Below, one piece after another: positions 8,631-17,731 of a DNA stretch of 64,000 nt. A model generated the notes under the pieces. The model saw only the letters and a program-made list of their open reading frames with translations, searched no databases and had not been told where the DNA came from. Numbering within the stretch: position 1 is the first letter of the stretch; every line of letters begins with the position of its first letter. Source of the DNA: JBFWWP01 sp050246115 (lineage in GTDB: Bacteria > Planctomycetota > UBA8108 > UBA1146 > JAJFFE01). The stretch lies in NCBI GenBank assembly GCA_050246115.1, contig JBFWWP010000003.1, positions 62,001 to 126,000 on the forward strand. The letters are read 5' to 3'. Both the position numbers and the translations under genes were made by a program.

Positions 8631-9326
8631 TCAGTCGCGGCGCTCATCGCGAACGACCCTCCCGCCCTCGAGCACGACGCGACGCTGCGCCTGGGCCGCA
8701 ACCTCGGCATCGTGGGTCACCAACATCGTAGTGCTCCCTTCGCGTTCACGAAGCTCGAGCAGGACGTCGAGCACCCGCCGACCGGTGTCGCGATCGAGGC
8801 TCCCCGTCGGCTCATCGGCGAGCAGAATGGCCGGCCGGGCGACGAACGCGCGCGCCAGGGCCACGCGCTGTTGCTCGCCCCCCGAGAGCTGACTGGGGTA
8901 GTGGTGCATGCGCTCCGCGAGGCCGACGCGCCCGAGCAGCTCCCGCGCGCGGTCGGTCGCTTCCCGGTCTCGCGCCAACTCGAGCGGCAGCGCAACGTTC
9001 TCCTGCGCCGTGAGATTCGACAAAAGCTGAAACGACTGGAACACGAAGCCGATCTTGTGGCGGCGCAGCACGGCGAGTTCATCCTCGGTGCACGCTTCCA
9101 GGGCCACGCCATCGAGCAGAACGCTACCGTCGGTCGGCCGATCGAGCCCAGCGAGGAGACCGAGCAGAGTCGACTTTCCGCTCCCCGAGGGCCCGACGAC
9201 GGCAACGAACTCGCCGGCGGTGACCCACAGATCCAGCCCGTCGAGAATGGTCAACGAGCGATCTCCCGAGCGCAGCCGCTTGGTGAGGCCTCGACACTCG
9301 AGTCGTGGGTACGCGGGTTCCGACAT
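8631..9326 (-). CDS. ybbA: ABC transporter ATP-binding protein, YbbA/LolD type
   Basis: 231 residues. Walker A GPSGSGKST, Q-loop FVFQSFQLL, signature LSGGEQQR, Walker B ILLADEPTGSLD and switch His in LVTHDAEV. The LolD/MacB/YbbA subgroup is indicated by the short single domain and by the FtsX-type permease 30 bases downstream. ATG 9326 (MSEPAYPRL) directly precedes the conserved start of the domain; a longer frame to 9380 has no visible ribosome site. Divergent from the tesA-like gene with 138 bases between start codons, which probably holds both promoters. Confidence 0.9.
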   Translation of the reverse strand: MSEPAYPRLECRGLTKRLRSGDRSLTILDGLDLWVTAGEFVAVVGPSGSGKSTLLGLLAGLDRPTDGSVLLDGVALEACTEDELAVLRRHKIGFVFQSFQLLSNLTAQENVALPLELARDREATDRARELLGRVGLAERMHHYPSQLSGGEQQRVALARAFVARPAILLADEPTGSLDRDTGRRVLDVLLELREREGSTTMLVTHDAEVAAQAQRRVVLEGGRVVRDERRD

Positions 9327-9464
9327 GCCAAGACGTTCCGTTCCGGCTGGAGTCGACGTGCAGCTCCTGAGCAAGCTCACCCGCGACCGGACTACCGCCG
9401 GCCTCCGAAGTCGCTACGATTCTCAGCGACATTGTCTGAAAGCCGCGACGGGAAGGTCAACCTC

Positions 9465-10274
9465 TTGCCGAGAAACTCACGGAACTCGACCGAACACCGC
9501 GAGTCGCCGCCCGCCCCGTCCCGCCGGGCTGCGCTCACGTCGATTGCGGCCTGGGCATCGGCCGTGGCTCTGTCGCTCACGGTGAGCTGTCATGCCCGCA
9601 CCGAGCCCGGCGACTCGAACGGCTCGGAAGCCCCGAACACCGCGAGTGAGGTCGTGCAGTCACGCGGGAGTTCCGCCCGCGACACGATCCAGAATCGGGG
9701 TCCGATCGTTGCCTTCCTGGGCGACAGCATTACAGCCGGCCTGCACATCCCCGTCGAAGCAGCCTACCCCGCCGTGCTCGGCGACGAACTGCGCGCGCTG
9801 GATCTGCCGATCCAGGTGGTGAACGCCGGGGTCAGTGGCGACACCACGGCCGGCGGGCGAACGCGGCTCGCCTGGATCCTCCGTCAGAAGCCCGACGTCC
9901 TCGTCATCGAACTCGGGGCGAACGACGGCTTGCGCGGCATCCCGCTCGCAGTCATCCGTGACAATCTCCGGGCGATCGTCACGGAAGCGCTGACAGCGAA
10001 TGCTCGCGTGCTACTCCTCGGCATGCGCCTGCCTCCGAACTACGGCGAGGCCTACACCCGCGGGTTTGCTGCGCTGTACGATGAACTCGCCGAAGAACTG
10101 GCCGTACCGGTGGTGCCGCACTTCATGGATGGGGTAGCGGGAGTCCCCGAGCTGAACCTCCCCGACGGCATTCACCCAACCGCCGCCGGGCACGAGATCC
10201 TCGCGCGCAACATCGCGCCCGCACTGCGCTCGATCCTCGAGGAACGAGCCCGCGGGAGAACGCCCGCTCGATGA
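9465..10274 (+). CDS. tesA: SGNH-family arylesterase/lysophospholipase, TesA-like, exported
   Basis: 269 residues. SGNH hydrolase blocks: FLGDSITAG with nucleophile Ser88, the Gly in NAGVSGDTT, GANDGL, and DGIHP with catalytic Asp234/His237. This is the TesA/arylesterase group (thioesterase I, lysophospholipase L1). The N-terminus has a basic stretch and a hydrophobic segment ending at a Cys (SLTVSC), so it is exported and possibly lipidated, although the lipobox is not canonical. No ATG or GTG fits; TTG 9465 is preceded by GGGAAGG at 9450-9456 with an 8-base gap, so a TTG start is the best call. Divergent from ybbA-ybbP, a gene order also known in enterobacteria. Confidence 0.85.
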   Translation: MPRNSRNSTEHRESPPAPSRRAALTSIAAWASAVALSLTVSCHARTEPGDSNGSEAPNTASEVVQSRGSSARDTIQNRGPIVAFLGDSITAGLHIPVEAAYPAVLGDELRALDLPIQVVNAGVSGDTTAGGRTRLAWILRQKPDVLVIELGANDGLRGIPLAVIRDNLRAIVTEALTANARVLLLGMRLPPNYGEAYTRGFAALYDELAEELAVPVVPHFMDGVAGVPELNLPDGIHPTAAGHEILARNIAPALRSILEERARGRTPAR

Positions 10275-10342
10275 CTTGTCCGCGAGGCCTCCAAGCCCTG
10301 CTCTGCGAGACGCTGCTCCATCCGGCTCGTGGTGTTCGCGGG

Positions 10343-11731
10343 TTACCCAAGGACCTTCCGAAGCAGACGTTCGGACTCCTCTACCATGAAGAGCGGCAGC
10401 GACAGCAGCTGGTAGCGTACCGACTGACCTCCGGGTCGTCGATGCTCGTGTTCTGAGAGACTCGGAGGATTCAAGTCGAGCCGCAGCGCAATGCGATGGT
10501 CCGACGTCAAGCTGCGCGCAAAGAACTGTTGCAACGATCGAAGGCCGCCGGTCGTTCCGGCCTTGACCTCCACGGGCACGACGGAGCGGCCGTGCTCGAT
10601 CACGAAGTCGACTTCTGCGTTGGTACTTCGCCCCTCCCGAAGCCAGTAGTGGAGCGTTGGCACCTCGAGCCCGCCCTTGCGAAAGAGCAGGTGCTGCCCG
10701 ACGAACTGCTCTGCCAAACCACCTTCATGCACGAGCTGCCGCAGGTTCCACTTGCCCAAGGTCGACAAGTCGACTCCGGTCATATGGCTCGCGAGCCCGA
10801 CATCCAGAAACAGACACTTGTAGACATGGGGATCGATCTGCGCCCCGAGCGGAACTCCCGAACTGTCGCTGTGGTTGACCGGCCATACTACGCGGGCCAG
10901 AGCGAGGAGTTCCAGCGCCGACCGAAGCTCGCGGGACTTCTGTTCTCGGGAGATATTGACGTACTTGATCTTCTGCCCCAATGCCGTCGGGACGAAGTCG
11001 AACACCGCTTGCAGCCGGAGCAGCGACGCCGATGTCGAGCTGTACTTGGCAAAGTCGTCGCGATACGTGCTGACGATCGAACGCTGTACGCGTCGAACCG
11101 CGTCCATTCCATGGCCCTCGGCATAAACGGCAACCGCTTCCGGCATGCCGCCAACCAGCAAGAACTCGCGTAGACGAGCTGCAAGTCGTTGGTGGGCGGC
11201 GTCTGCCCAGGGATCGTTTGGGTTCCACCGAGCGCCGAACTCGACGAGGTCGGCTTCGCCAACGGCATGAAGAAACTCGCGAAATGTGAGAGGGCCGAGA
11301 TGCAGATACTCAATGCGGCCCACCGGCATAGAGAAGTCGGCCGTCTGCAGGACGAATTCCAGAAGTGAACCCGCGGCGATGACCGGCAGGTCGGGTCGCG
11401 CTTCATAGAGATACCGCAGGGCGGCCAGCGCCGATGGCGTCGCCTGGATCTCGTCCAGGAACAGAAGCGTCCCGGGCGTTGGCGTCGCCCGACCCACCGC
11501 TTCGAGCTCCAAGAGAATGGACTTCACGTTCAACGTAGCGAACACGGTGTCGAGCCGACGATGTTGCTCGAGATTCACCTCGAGCAAAGGCATCCCTCTT
11601 GCCGCCGCCAGCTGACGGACGACTGTCGACTTCCCAACCTGGCGGGCTCCACGAATCACCAACGGCTTCCGCCGCGCGGCGTCTAGCCACTCTGCGAGCT
11701 GAAGCTGAGCCGATCGAAACAGCGCGACCAT
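10343..11731 (-). CDS. AAA_14/DUF4143-family ATPase
   Basis: 462 residues. Walker A GARQVGKST near residue 30, Walker B TLLFLDEIQ near 90, sensor AAGSLLEF, then the DUF4143 C-terminal domain with a conserved nuclease-like region containing E-V-D-F and VVPVEVKAG. Proteins of this family are scattered, often horizontally acquired, and of unknown cellular role; links to toxin-antitoxin or defence loci have been suggested but nothing here shows one. It stands alone, convergent with tesA. ATG 11731 is the natural start since the family begins with a short helix before the P-loop. Confidence 0.85.
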   Translation of the reverse strand: MVALFRSAQLQLAEWLDAARRKPLVIRGARQVGKSTVVRQLAAARGMPLLEVNLEQHRRLDTVFATLNVKSILLELEAVGRATPTPGTLLFLDEIQATPSALAALRYLYEARPDLPVIAAGSLLEFVLQTADFSMPVGRIEYLHLGPLTFREFLHAVGEADLVEFGARWNPNDPWADAAHQRLAARLREFLLVGGMPEAVAVYAEGHGMDAVRRVQRSIVSTYRDDFAKYSSTSASLLRLQAVFDFVPTALGQKIKYVNISREQKSRELRSALELLALARVVWPVNHSDSSGVPLGAQIDPHVYKCLFLDVGLASHMTGVDLSTLGKWNLRQLVHEGGLAEQFVGQHLLFRKGGLEVPTLHYWLREGRSTNAEVDFVIEHGRSVVPVEVKAGTTGGLRSLQQFFARSLTSDHRIALRLDLNPPSLSEHEHRRPGGQSVRYQLLSLPLFMVEESERLLRKVLG

Positions 11732-11750
11732 GGCCCCTAGAATGTCCGCA

Positions 11751-11795
11751 AGTGACCCCAGTTACAACCATGAAATGGCCAGAAATGGGGTCACT
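11751..11795. repeat. REP-like inverted repeat
   Basis: AGTGACCCCA (11751-11760) and TGGGGTCACT (11786-11795) are perfect reverse complements separated by 25 bases, with a small inner CCAT/ATGG stem. A GGGGTCACT-type stem is reminiscent of REP palindromes used by REP-associated tyrosine transposases; no such transposase is in this window. Confidence 0.45.
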
Positions 11796-12026
11796 TTCGG
11801 CCTCGCCCCAAACGGAGGTGGGCTTGATGGGCGACGAATGGCCGGCGAACGCGGACGGCCGCGACCTCAGGCTCATGAACTCGAATCGATCGACGTGGGG
11901 CAACCTCGAGTTGCCCGGCTCGAGAATCACTCCCTGCTGCGAGGACCGGGACATCCACGCAAAGGCTTTCGTGCTATACGCTTGTGGAGAAATCACAAAT
12001 CTCCCTCTTGCGCCGTGCTCCGTTGT

Positions 12027-12052
12027 CGGATAATGACGATATTACATATCCG
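12027..12052. promoter_or_regulatory. AT-rich palindromes upstream of the Rrf2 gene, candidate operator
   Basis: CGGATA (12027-12032) and TATCCG (12047-12052) form an inverted repeat, and inside it GATAT-TAC-ATATC (12038-12050) is a second perfect palindrome. It lies 22-48 bases before the regulator start in an otherwise GC-rich region, where an autoregulatory Rrf2 operator and promoter would be expected. No binding specificity can be read from the sequence. Confidence 0.4.
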
Positions 12053-12074
12053 GCTTCTACTTGTTAGGCGACGC

Positions 12075-12584
12075 ATGCTCACTCAGACCACTGAAGCGGC
12101 GATCCGAGTCATGATCTTCCTCGCGTCCCAACCGGCCAACGGGCCGGTGAGCGTAAGACAGATCGGTGAAGCGGTTGGAGGCTCCTCGACGTATCTGGCG
12201 AAGGTCCTGCGCGACCTCGTGAAGGCAAGACTCCTCGAGTCGTACCGCGGCGCCGCTGGCGGGGTCGTCCTCGCGCTTCCGCCAGAGTCGATCACGTTGC
12301 GCGCGATCGTCGAGGCAGCACAGGGGCCTCTCATCGAGAGCTACTGCCGCTCGCTTGCGGCGGTGCCGAACACGTGCGCGTTTCACCGCGCGATGCACGA
12401 GATCCGCGCGGCCACACTCGATGTGCTCGCCCGGTGCACGCTCGCCGATCTCGCACTCCCGTGCGAGGTGGGGCCCCAATGCAAGATGTTCCTTGGTTCC
12501 CCGGATCAGCCCGTCGAAGGCCCTGTGCGCAGTGGCAGAGCGCGTCCCGTAGGTTCGAAGCATCGTCGATCGGGGGCCTCGTGA
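12075..12584 (+). CDS. Rrf2-family transcriptional regulator
   Basis: 169 residues. The N-terminal 80 residues are the Rrf2 winged helix (YLAKVLRDLVKARLLES, then GAAGGVVLALPP, IVEAAQGPL). The C-terminal part has Cys in SYC, NTCAFH, CTLADL and PCEVGPQC, so an Fe-S cluster is possible, but the spacing is not that of NsrR or IscR. It lies 64 bases upstream of the cytochrome/nos genes on the same strand, so it is a good candidate sensor (NO, redox or O2) for them; this is inference from position. ATG 12075 starts at the conserved MLTQTTEAAIR sequence. The C-terminal tail is rich in Arg/Gly and poorly conserved-looking. Confidence 0.88.
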   Translation: MLTQTTEAAIRVMIFLASQPANGPVSVRQIGEAVGGSSTYLAKVLRDLVKARLLESYRGAAGGVVLALPPESITLRAIVEAAQGPLIESYCRSLAAVPNTCAFHRAMHEIRAATLDVLARCTLADLALPCEVGPQCKMFLGSPDQPVEGPVRSGRARPVGSKHRRSGAS

Positions 12585-12648
12585 GCGTCGCCGCCCCGTT
12601 TGGTCACCCTGTCTCGACCCGCCGTTCAAACTGGTTCAGGAGGTCGCC

Positions 12649-13515
12649 ATGAACGAATTCACCCCAAGGTCCAATGACCTGCAACACTCGCCGCACAGAG
12701 CTACTGCCGTGAACGGCAGCGCACCCGACCCCTATCGAGGGACGGCCGTCGTCTTGGTCGCCGGCTTTCTGTTTACTCTGCCCGCGATCGTCTTCTGGCT
12801 GGCGGCCGTGCGCCCGGTCCCGCCTCCCGACCGCTGGGCTGCCGCCGCCGAGATCCTGGGGGTCGAACCGAACGTGATCCTTCTCGGCGAGATCACCTAT
12901 GCCGGAAGCTGCGCCCTCTGCCATGGCCCGACAGCTGACGGCGTACCGCGCTTGGGCAAGCCGCTCCGCAACAGCGCCTACGTCCGGAACCACAATGATG
13001 CGGAGCTGCTGAGCCTCATCACGACCGGTCGGCTGCCTTCGGACCCCGCGAACACAACCGGTGCGGCAATGCCCGCGCGCGGGGGGCGCGGCCTCCCGGA
13101 CGAGGATCTGCGCGGCGTCATCGCGTACCTGCGCGCGCTCCAGGATCCCACGAAACCCACGGTCTCGCTGGAAGAGTGGTTGGTTCGTACCGGCGGGTCA
13201 GCGGCTGGCGAACAAGCAATGTCGCTGGTCGGGAGCTCGGCAGGCGTCGGCCACGACACGTTCCTTGCCGCATGTTCGTCGTGCCACGGAACGCAAGGCC
13301 AGGGGATCGAGGGACTTGGAAAGGCCCTCGACCGCAGCACCTTCGTCGCTTCCAAGAGCGACGACGAACTCATCGCCTTCGTGAAGCGCGGGCGGCCCAG
13401 CTGGGACCCGGACAACACGACCGGACTGGACATGCCATCGAAGGGCGGAAACCCCGCGCTCACCGACGAACAGCTCGGTGTGATCGTCAAGTACATACGA
13501 AGCATCCACGAGTAG
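12649..13515 (+). CDS. Membrane-anchored dihaem cytochrome c, likely electron donor to NosZ
   Basis: 288 residues. One N-terminal membrane helix (about 30-54) followed by two cytochrome c domains: CALCH at 88-92 with Met in TTGAAMPARGG, and CSSCH at 209-213 with Met in TTGLDMPSKGG. The two halves look like an internal duplication. It sits 59 bases upstream of nosZ, and clade II nos clusters usually carry c-type cytochromes that pass electrons from quinol oxidation to NosZ, so that role is inferred. ATG 12649 follows CAGGAGG with a good spacer. Confidence 0.88.
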   Translation: MNEFTPRSNDLQHSPHRATAVNGSAPDPYRGTAVVLVAGFLFTLPAIVFWLAAVRPVPPPDRWAAAAEILGVEPNVILLGEITYAGSCALCHGPTADGVPRLGKPLRNSAYVRNHNDAELLSLITTGRLPSDPANTTGAAMPARGGRGLPDEDLRGVIAYLRALQDPTKPTVSLEEWLVRTGGSAAGEQAMSLVGSSAGVGHDTFLAACSSCHGTQGQGIEGLGKALDRSTFVASKSDDELIAFVKRGRPSWDPDNTTGLDMPSKGGNPALTDEQLGVIVKYIRSIHE

Positions 13516-13574
13516 TCCCCGTCGACACGCACACGGGGTCTCTCGCCCTCTCTCTCTAGACAGGATGGAAATCC

Positions 13575-15554
13575 ATGAGACCGTCATACAGCATGACCCG
13601 GGGCCCAACCGTTTCGTTGATCGTCGGGCTCTCTTTGCTAGTCACCGGCACCGCCCTGGCTCAGACCATGGCCGACGTCGAAAAGGTCGCGGCGCGGCGC
13701 GGCCTCACGCCGGCCGACCTCCTGGCCGCCGCGAAGACCTACACGCCCAGCGGCACCAAGGACGAGTACATCATGTTCTCGTCGGGCGGTCACAGCGGCC
13801 AAGTGTTCGTGATCGGCGTACCTTCCATGCGGCTTCTGCGCACCATCGCCGTGTTCACGCCGGAGCCCTGGCAAGGTTGGGGGTACGGAGCCGGCAACGA
13901 TGTCCTCGAGCAAGGCAACGTGCGCGGGAAGTCCAACACTTGGGGCGACACCCATCACCCCGCGATCTCCGAGACCGCCGGGGATTACGACGGCCAGTTC
14001 CTATTCGTGAACGACAAGATCAATGCGCGCATTGGCGTCATCGATCTGCGCGACTTCGAGACCAAGCAGATCGTCAAGAACCCGCTTACCGTGAGTGACC
14101 ACGGGGGCGCCTTCGTCACTCCCGATACCGAGTACGTGATCGAAGGCGGCCAGTACGCCGTCCCCTGGGGCTTTGAGTACGCGCCGATTTCAGAGTACAA
14201 GGAGAAGTACAAAGGCTCCGTCACGTTCTGGAAGTTCGACCGCAAGCGCGGGCGCATCGATACCAGCCAGTCGTTTGCTCTCGAGTTGCCCCCGTACTGG
14301 CAGGATCTCGCCGACGCAGGCAAGCTCGCGAGCGACGGCTTCATCTTCATGAACTCCCTGAATACCGAACTGGCGACCGGAGGTATCCAGGACAAGAAGC
14401 CCCCGTTCGAGGCGGGCGCAAGCCGGAACGCAACGGACTTCCTCCACTTCATCGACTGGCGCAAGGCGGAAGCAGTCTTCAAGGCTGGCAAGGTTGAGCA
14501 GATCTCGGGCTTCCCGGTGATCACGCTTGCGACCTCGATCGCGGAGGGCCTGCTGCACCTGACGCCAGAGCCGCGTAGTCCGCATGGCGTAGACGTGGCG
14601 CCCAAGGGCGATTTGATCGTCGTTGCCGGAAAGCTCGACCCGCACGTCACGATCTACTCGATGGCCAAGGTCAAGCGCGCGATTGCCGCCAAGAACTACT
14701 CCGGGACCGACGAGTACGGCCTACCGATCCTCGACTTCGACGAGGTCGTCGAGGCGCAAGTCGAACTCGGGCTCGGCCCGCTCCACACGCAGTTCGGACC
14801 GGACGGCTATGCCTACACCTCGCTGTACTTGGATTCCGCGGTCGCGCGTTGGACGCTCGGGGGAAGCTACGGCGAGGGCACTCCGGAACCGGACTGGACA
14901 CTCGTCCACAAGACGCCGGTTCACTACAACGTCGGTCACATCGGCGTCGCCGAGGGCGACACGGTGAGCCCCGACGGCAAGCACTTGATCGCGTTCAACA
15001 AGTGGTCCGTCGATCGATTCTTCCCGACAGGCCCGTTGCTCCCGCAGAACTTCCAGTTGATCGACATCTCGAGCCCGGGCGCGAACATGCCGGTAATCTA
15101 CGACATGCCCATTGGCGTAGGCGAACCGCACTACGCGCAGATCATCAAGGCCGACAAGCTGAAACCCTGGACCACGTACCCCGAAGTCGGGTGGGATCCG
15201 CACACCATGTCACTCGATCCGATGGCGCCCAAGCCCAAGATGGAGCGCGTCGAGCGTAAGGGCGATACCGTCGAGATCTTCATGACCGCCGTGCGCAGCC
15301 ACTTCAACCCTGAGCACATCACGGTCAAGAAGGGCGACAAAGTAGTCTGGCGTATCACCAACGTCGAGCGGGCCATCGATGCCGTGCATGGCTTCTCTGT
15401 GCCCGTGTACAACGTGAACCTGAGTCTCGAGCCCGGTGAGACAGCGAGATTCGAGTTCGTAGCCGACACTGTGGGCACGTTCCCGTTCTACTGCTCTGAG
15501 TTCTGCTCGGCATTGCACCTCGAAATGATGGGCTACCTCATGGTGCAGCCATAG
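13575..15554 (+). CDS. nosZ: Nitrous oxide reductase, clade II (Sec-exported)
   Basis: 659 residues. Reduces N2O to N2 in the periplasm. The seven CuZ histidines can be placed in a beta-propeller: DTHHP (two), VSDHGG, RSPHGVD, PLHTQF, VGHIGV and GEPHYA. The C-terminal cupredoxin CuA site is complete: His605 (DAVHGF), Cys640, Cys644, His648 and Met651 in CSEFCSALHLEM. The CSEFC form with Glu, the absence of a twin-arginine motif and a plain Sec signal (SLIVGLSLLVTGTALA) identify the clade II (atypical) group rather than the TAT-exported clade I enzymes. AGGATGGA precedes ATG 13575. Followed by nosB, D, F, Y and L, as known for this clade. Confidence 0.97.
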   Translation: MRPSYSMTRGPTVSLIVGLSLLVTGTALAQTMADVEKVAARRGLTPADLLAAAKTYTPSGTKDEYIMFSSGGHSGQVFVIGVPSMRLLRTIAVFTPEPWQGWGYGAGNDVLEQGNVRGKSNTWGDTHHPAISETAGDYDGQFLFVNDKINARIGVIDLRDFETKQIVKNPLTVSDHGGAFVTPDTEYVIEGGQYAVPWGFEYAPISEYKEKYKGSVTFWKFDRKRGRIDTSQSFALELPPYWQDLADAGKLASDGFIFMNSLNTELATGGIQDKKPPFEAGASRNATDFLHFIDWRKAEAVFKAGKVEQISGFPVITLATSIAEGLLHLTPEPRSPHGVDVAPKGDLIVVAGKLDPHVTIYSMAKVKRAIAAKNYSGTDEYGLPILDFDEVVEAQVELGLGPLHTQFGPDGYAYTSLYLDSAVARWTLGGSYGEGTPEPDWTLVHKTPVHYNVGHIGVAEGDTVSPDGKHLIAFNKWSVDRFFPTGPLLPQNFQLIDISSPGANMPVIYDMPIGVGEPHYAQIIKADKLKPWTTYPEVGWDPHTMSLDPMAPKPKMERVERKGDTVEIFMTAVRSHFNPEHITVKKGDKVVWRITNVERAIDAVHGFSVPVYNVNLSLEPGETARFEFVADTVGTFPFYCSEFCSALHLEMMGYLMVQP

Positions 15555-15662
15555 CTTCACTCGCAGGGACCGGCATGCGCCGAGGCGACTGATCGAGTCG
15601 GATTGGCCGAGGCGTTTGCCGGGCCCGAGTCCCGTCGCGCTGTGAGCAAAGGAGGGCGCACA

Positions 15663-16331
15663 ATGCGCCACAACATGCTAGATCATATTCTCGGACCGAG
15701 AGTCAGCCCCGAGGAGCAGGCAAGCCACTCGCTGCGCTACGGAACTCCGGGATTACTGCTGCTCGGGGCGCGTGTGCTGTTGCTCATCTCGTTGTTCCTG
15801 CCGTACTGGAACATGGAGCTCCATGCACCTCAGTACCCAGACAACCTCAGACTCGTGGCGTACTTGAATCACCTGACCGGAGACGTCGCGGAGATCGACG
15901 GCCTCAACCACTACATAGGGATGCGGTCGCTGGGCGAGGCCGCCCAGATCGAGCGCTCGATCGGCGTCTACCTGCTCATCGCGTTCGTCGTGTTTCTCGA
16001 GCTCGCGAGCTTCATCCACAGTCGCTGGGCCGTGCTGTTGGTTCTCCCGACACTGCTCTTCCCGGCAGTGTTCTTGCTCGATCTTCACCTCTGGATGAGT
16101 CACTTCGGCATGAATCTCGATCCCGACGCACCGCTCTCGAACGCGGTCAAGCCTTTCGTACCGCCAATCCTCGGTACGGGTTTCGTGGGTCAGTTCAAGA
16201 CCGTCGCGAGTGCGGGCATCGGCTTGATCTTAGCCACAGCAGCTTCAATCGTTCTCTTGGCAGCCTTGTACTTTCATCGGCGTGCGTACTTGCCCCTGGT
16301 GCGGCGCGCGGCCCAGACGAACGCGAAGTGA
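15663..16331 (+). CDS. nosB: NosB-like integral membrane protein of clade II nos clusters
   Basis: 222 residues, about four to five membrane helices (around 28-45, 100-118, 125-142, 185-205). The conserved-looking periplasmic segment has WNMELHAPQYP and DGLNHYIGM. A membrane protein placed between nosZ and nosD is a hallmark of clade II clusters (nosB of Wolinella); its function is not established, with a role in electron transfer or maturation suggested. ATG 15663 follows AAAGGAGG, a near-perfect ribosome site, 108 bases after the nosZ stop. The stop overlaps the GTG of nosD. Confidence 0.75.
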   Translation: MRHNMLDHILGPRVSPEEQASHSLRYGTPGLLLLGARVLLLISLFLPYWNMELHAPQYPDNLRLVAYLNHLTGDVAEIDGLNHYIGMRSLGEAAQIERSIGVYLLIAFVVFLELASFIHSRWAVLLVLPTLLFPAVFLLDLHLWMSHFGMNLDPDAPLSNAVKPFVPPILGTGFVGQFKTVASAGIGLILATAASIVLLAALYFHRRAYLPLVRRAAQTNAK

Positions 16332-17731
16332 GACTCGTGATGTGGAGATCGGTGCTCATTCTCATTCTCGGCTTGCAGGCGCCTCCCGCGAACGCCGACG
16401 AACCGCCGACGTTGCCAATGACGGCGCTCGACGACATGCTCGCGAGCGCCGCGCCGCACGCCGAGGTGAAGGTACCTGCGGGCGTCTATGCTGGGCACTT
16501 GCGCATCCGTCGCCCCGTGACTCTCGATGGGCAGGGTACGGCCGTCCTCGACGGAGGCGGGAAGGGGACCGTCGTCGAGATCTCGAGCCCGAATGTAACC
16601 CTACGTGGTTTCACGGTTCGAGCTTCCGGGAGCGGCGTCGCGACCGAGCCGGCCGCCATCCGCGCTGTGACGGGCCCGGTTACGATCGAGCGCAACCGTA
16701 TCGAAGACGCCCTGTTCGGCATCGACTTGCGTGAAGCGCCGAACTCCGTGATCCGGAACAACACGATCTTCGGCAAGGATCTCGAACCGGGTCGCCGCGG
16801 TGACGGGATTCGGCTGTGGTGGAGCCACGAATGCAGCATCGAAGGCAACCACGTCGCGGGTTCGCGCGACATGGTCTTTTGGTACTCCGAGAACCTAAGG
16901 GTCTCCCGCAATCGCGTGAGTGGAAGCCGCTACGGGCTACACTTCATGTACAGCCACGACACCGAGTTGGCTGCCAACGAGCTTTCAGAAAACTCTGTCG
17001 GGATCTACCTGATGTATAGCCACCGCATCCGTCTGGTGCGAAACACCACTCTCAACAACCGCGGCGCGAGTGGCTACGGCGTCGGTCTCAAAGACTGCGA
17101 CGACATCGTACTCGTGGACAACGCGCTGCTCGCAAACCGCGTGGGCCTCTACGTCGACAACAGCCCGTCGTCGGTCGACGCGCGAGGCGTGGTCGAGTCG
17201 AATCTGATCGCTTTCAACGAGATCGGTCTGTTGGCTACCCCGAACACGCACGACAACGTGTTCACGGGGAACGTCCTGCGGGAGAATGGCGAGCAAGCGG
17301 CAAGCCACGGCCGCGGTACCCTCGAGCAGAACTTGTTCTCCCGAGAAGGTGTCGGGAACTTCTGGTCCGACTACGCGGGCTTCGACCGCGACGGTGATGG
17401 AGTGGGCGATCTTCCGCATGAGGCGCGCAGTCTGTTCCACTCGCTCCTGGCGCAGGAACCGAATCTGAGGGTCTTCCTTCACAGTCCGGCGCAGCAAGCA
17501 GTGGAGTTCACGGCGCGGGCGATGCCCGAGCTACGCCCGCCGCCAACGTTGGTCGACGTTGCACCGCTCACGAGACCGCCGGCGCTTGGAACCTTGGCTA
17601 CCGAGCCGCGGTCTTCGCGCGCTCGCATGGTTGGAACCGGCGCTGCCTTGCTCTCACTCCCCCTGTTGTGCCTTTTGACGTTGGGTCGGAGAAGGTCGCT
17701 CGGCGCGAGCCTGGGAGGGGTATCGGCATGA
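16328..17731 (+). CDS. nosD: NosD, periplasmic copper-maturation protein of NosZ
   Basis: 467 residues. Signal peptide (LILILGLQAPPANA), then a right-handed parallel beta-helix of about 14 CASH-type turns (NSVIRNNTIFG, LRVSRNRVSG, TELAANELSEN, VESNLIAFNE) and a C-terminal membrane helix before the end. NosD works with the NosFY ABC transporter in assembling the CuZ cluster. The GTG start at 16328 overlaps the nosB stop (GTGA), indicating translational coupling; ATG 16340 is an alternative. The stop overlaps the nosF start. Confidence 0.95.
   Translation: MRLVMWRSVLILILGLQAPPANADEPPTLPMTALDDMLASAAPHAEVKVPAGVYAGHLRIRRPVTLDGQGTAVLDGGGKGTVVEISSPNVTLRGFTVRASGSGVATEPAAIRAVTGPVTIERNRIEDALFGIDLREAPNSVIRNNTIFGKDLEPGRRGDGIRLWWSHECSIEGNHVAGSRDMVFWYSENLRVSRNRVSGSRYGLHFMYSHDTELAANELSENSVGIYLMYSHRIRLVRNTTLNNRGASGYGVGLKDCDDIVLVDNALLANRVGLYVDNSPSSVDARGVVESNLIAFNEIGLLATPNTHDNVFTGNVLRENGEQAASHGRGTLEQNLFSREGVGNFWSDYAGFDRDGDGVGDLPHEARSLFHSLLAQEPNLRVFLHSPAQQAVEFTARAMPELRPPPTLVDVAPLTRPPALGTLATEPRSSRARMVGTGAALLSLPLLCLLTLGRRRSLGASLGGVSA

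Larger units (their letters stand above)
11732..12074. other. Intergenic region (343 bp) with REP-like inverted repeat and Rrf2 promoter region
   Basis: Divergent spacer between the ATPase and the Rrf2 regulator. It contains the 10-bp inverted repeat at 11751-11795 next to the ATPase start and an AT-rich palindromic stretch at 12027-12052 just upstream of the regulator. The remainder shows no convincing gene. Confidence 0.6.

Noticed and set aside
8613..9464. Upstream part of the esterase frame from 8613
   Set aside because: It runs antisense through ybbA; the SGNH signal peptide begins after TTG 9465.
10343..11731. DUF4143 ATPase as part of a defence island
   Set aside because: It is a lone gene between esterase and Rrf2/nos genes; no nuclease, toxin, methylase or integrase is adjacent.
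13575..13665. Twin-arginine export signal on NosZ
   Set aside because: No RR motif is present; the N-terminus is an ordinary Sec-type signal, consistent with clade II.
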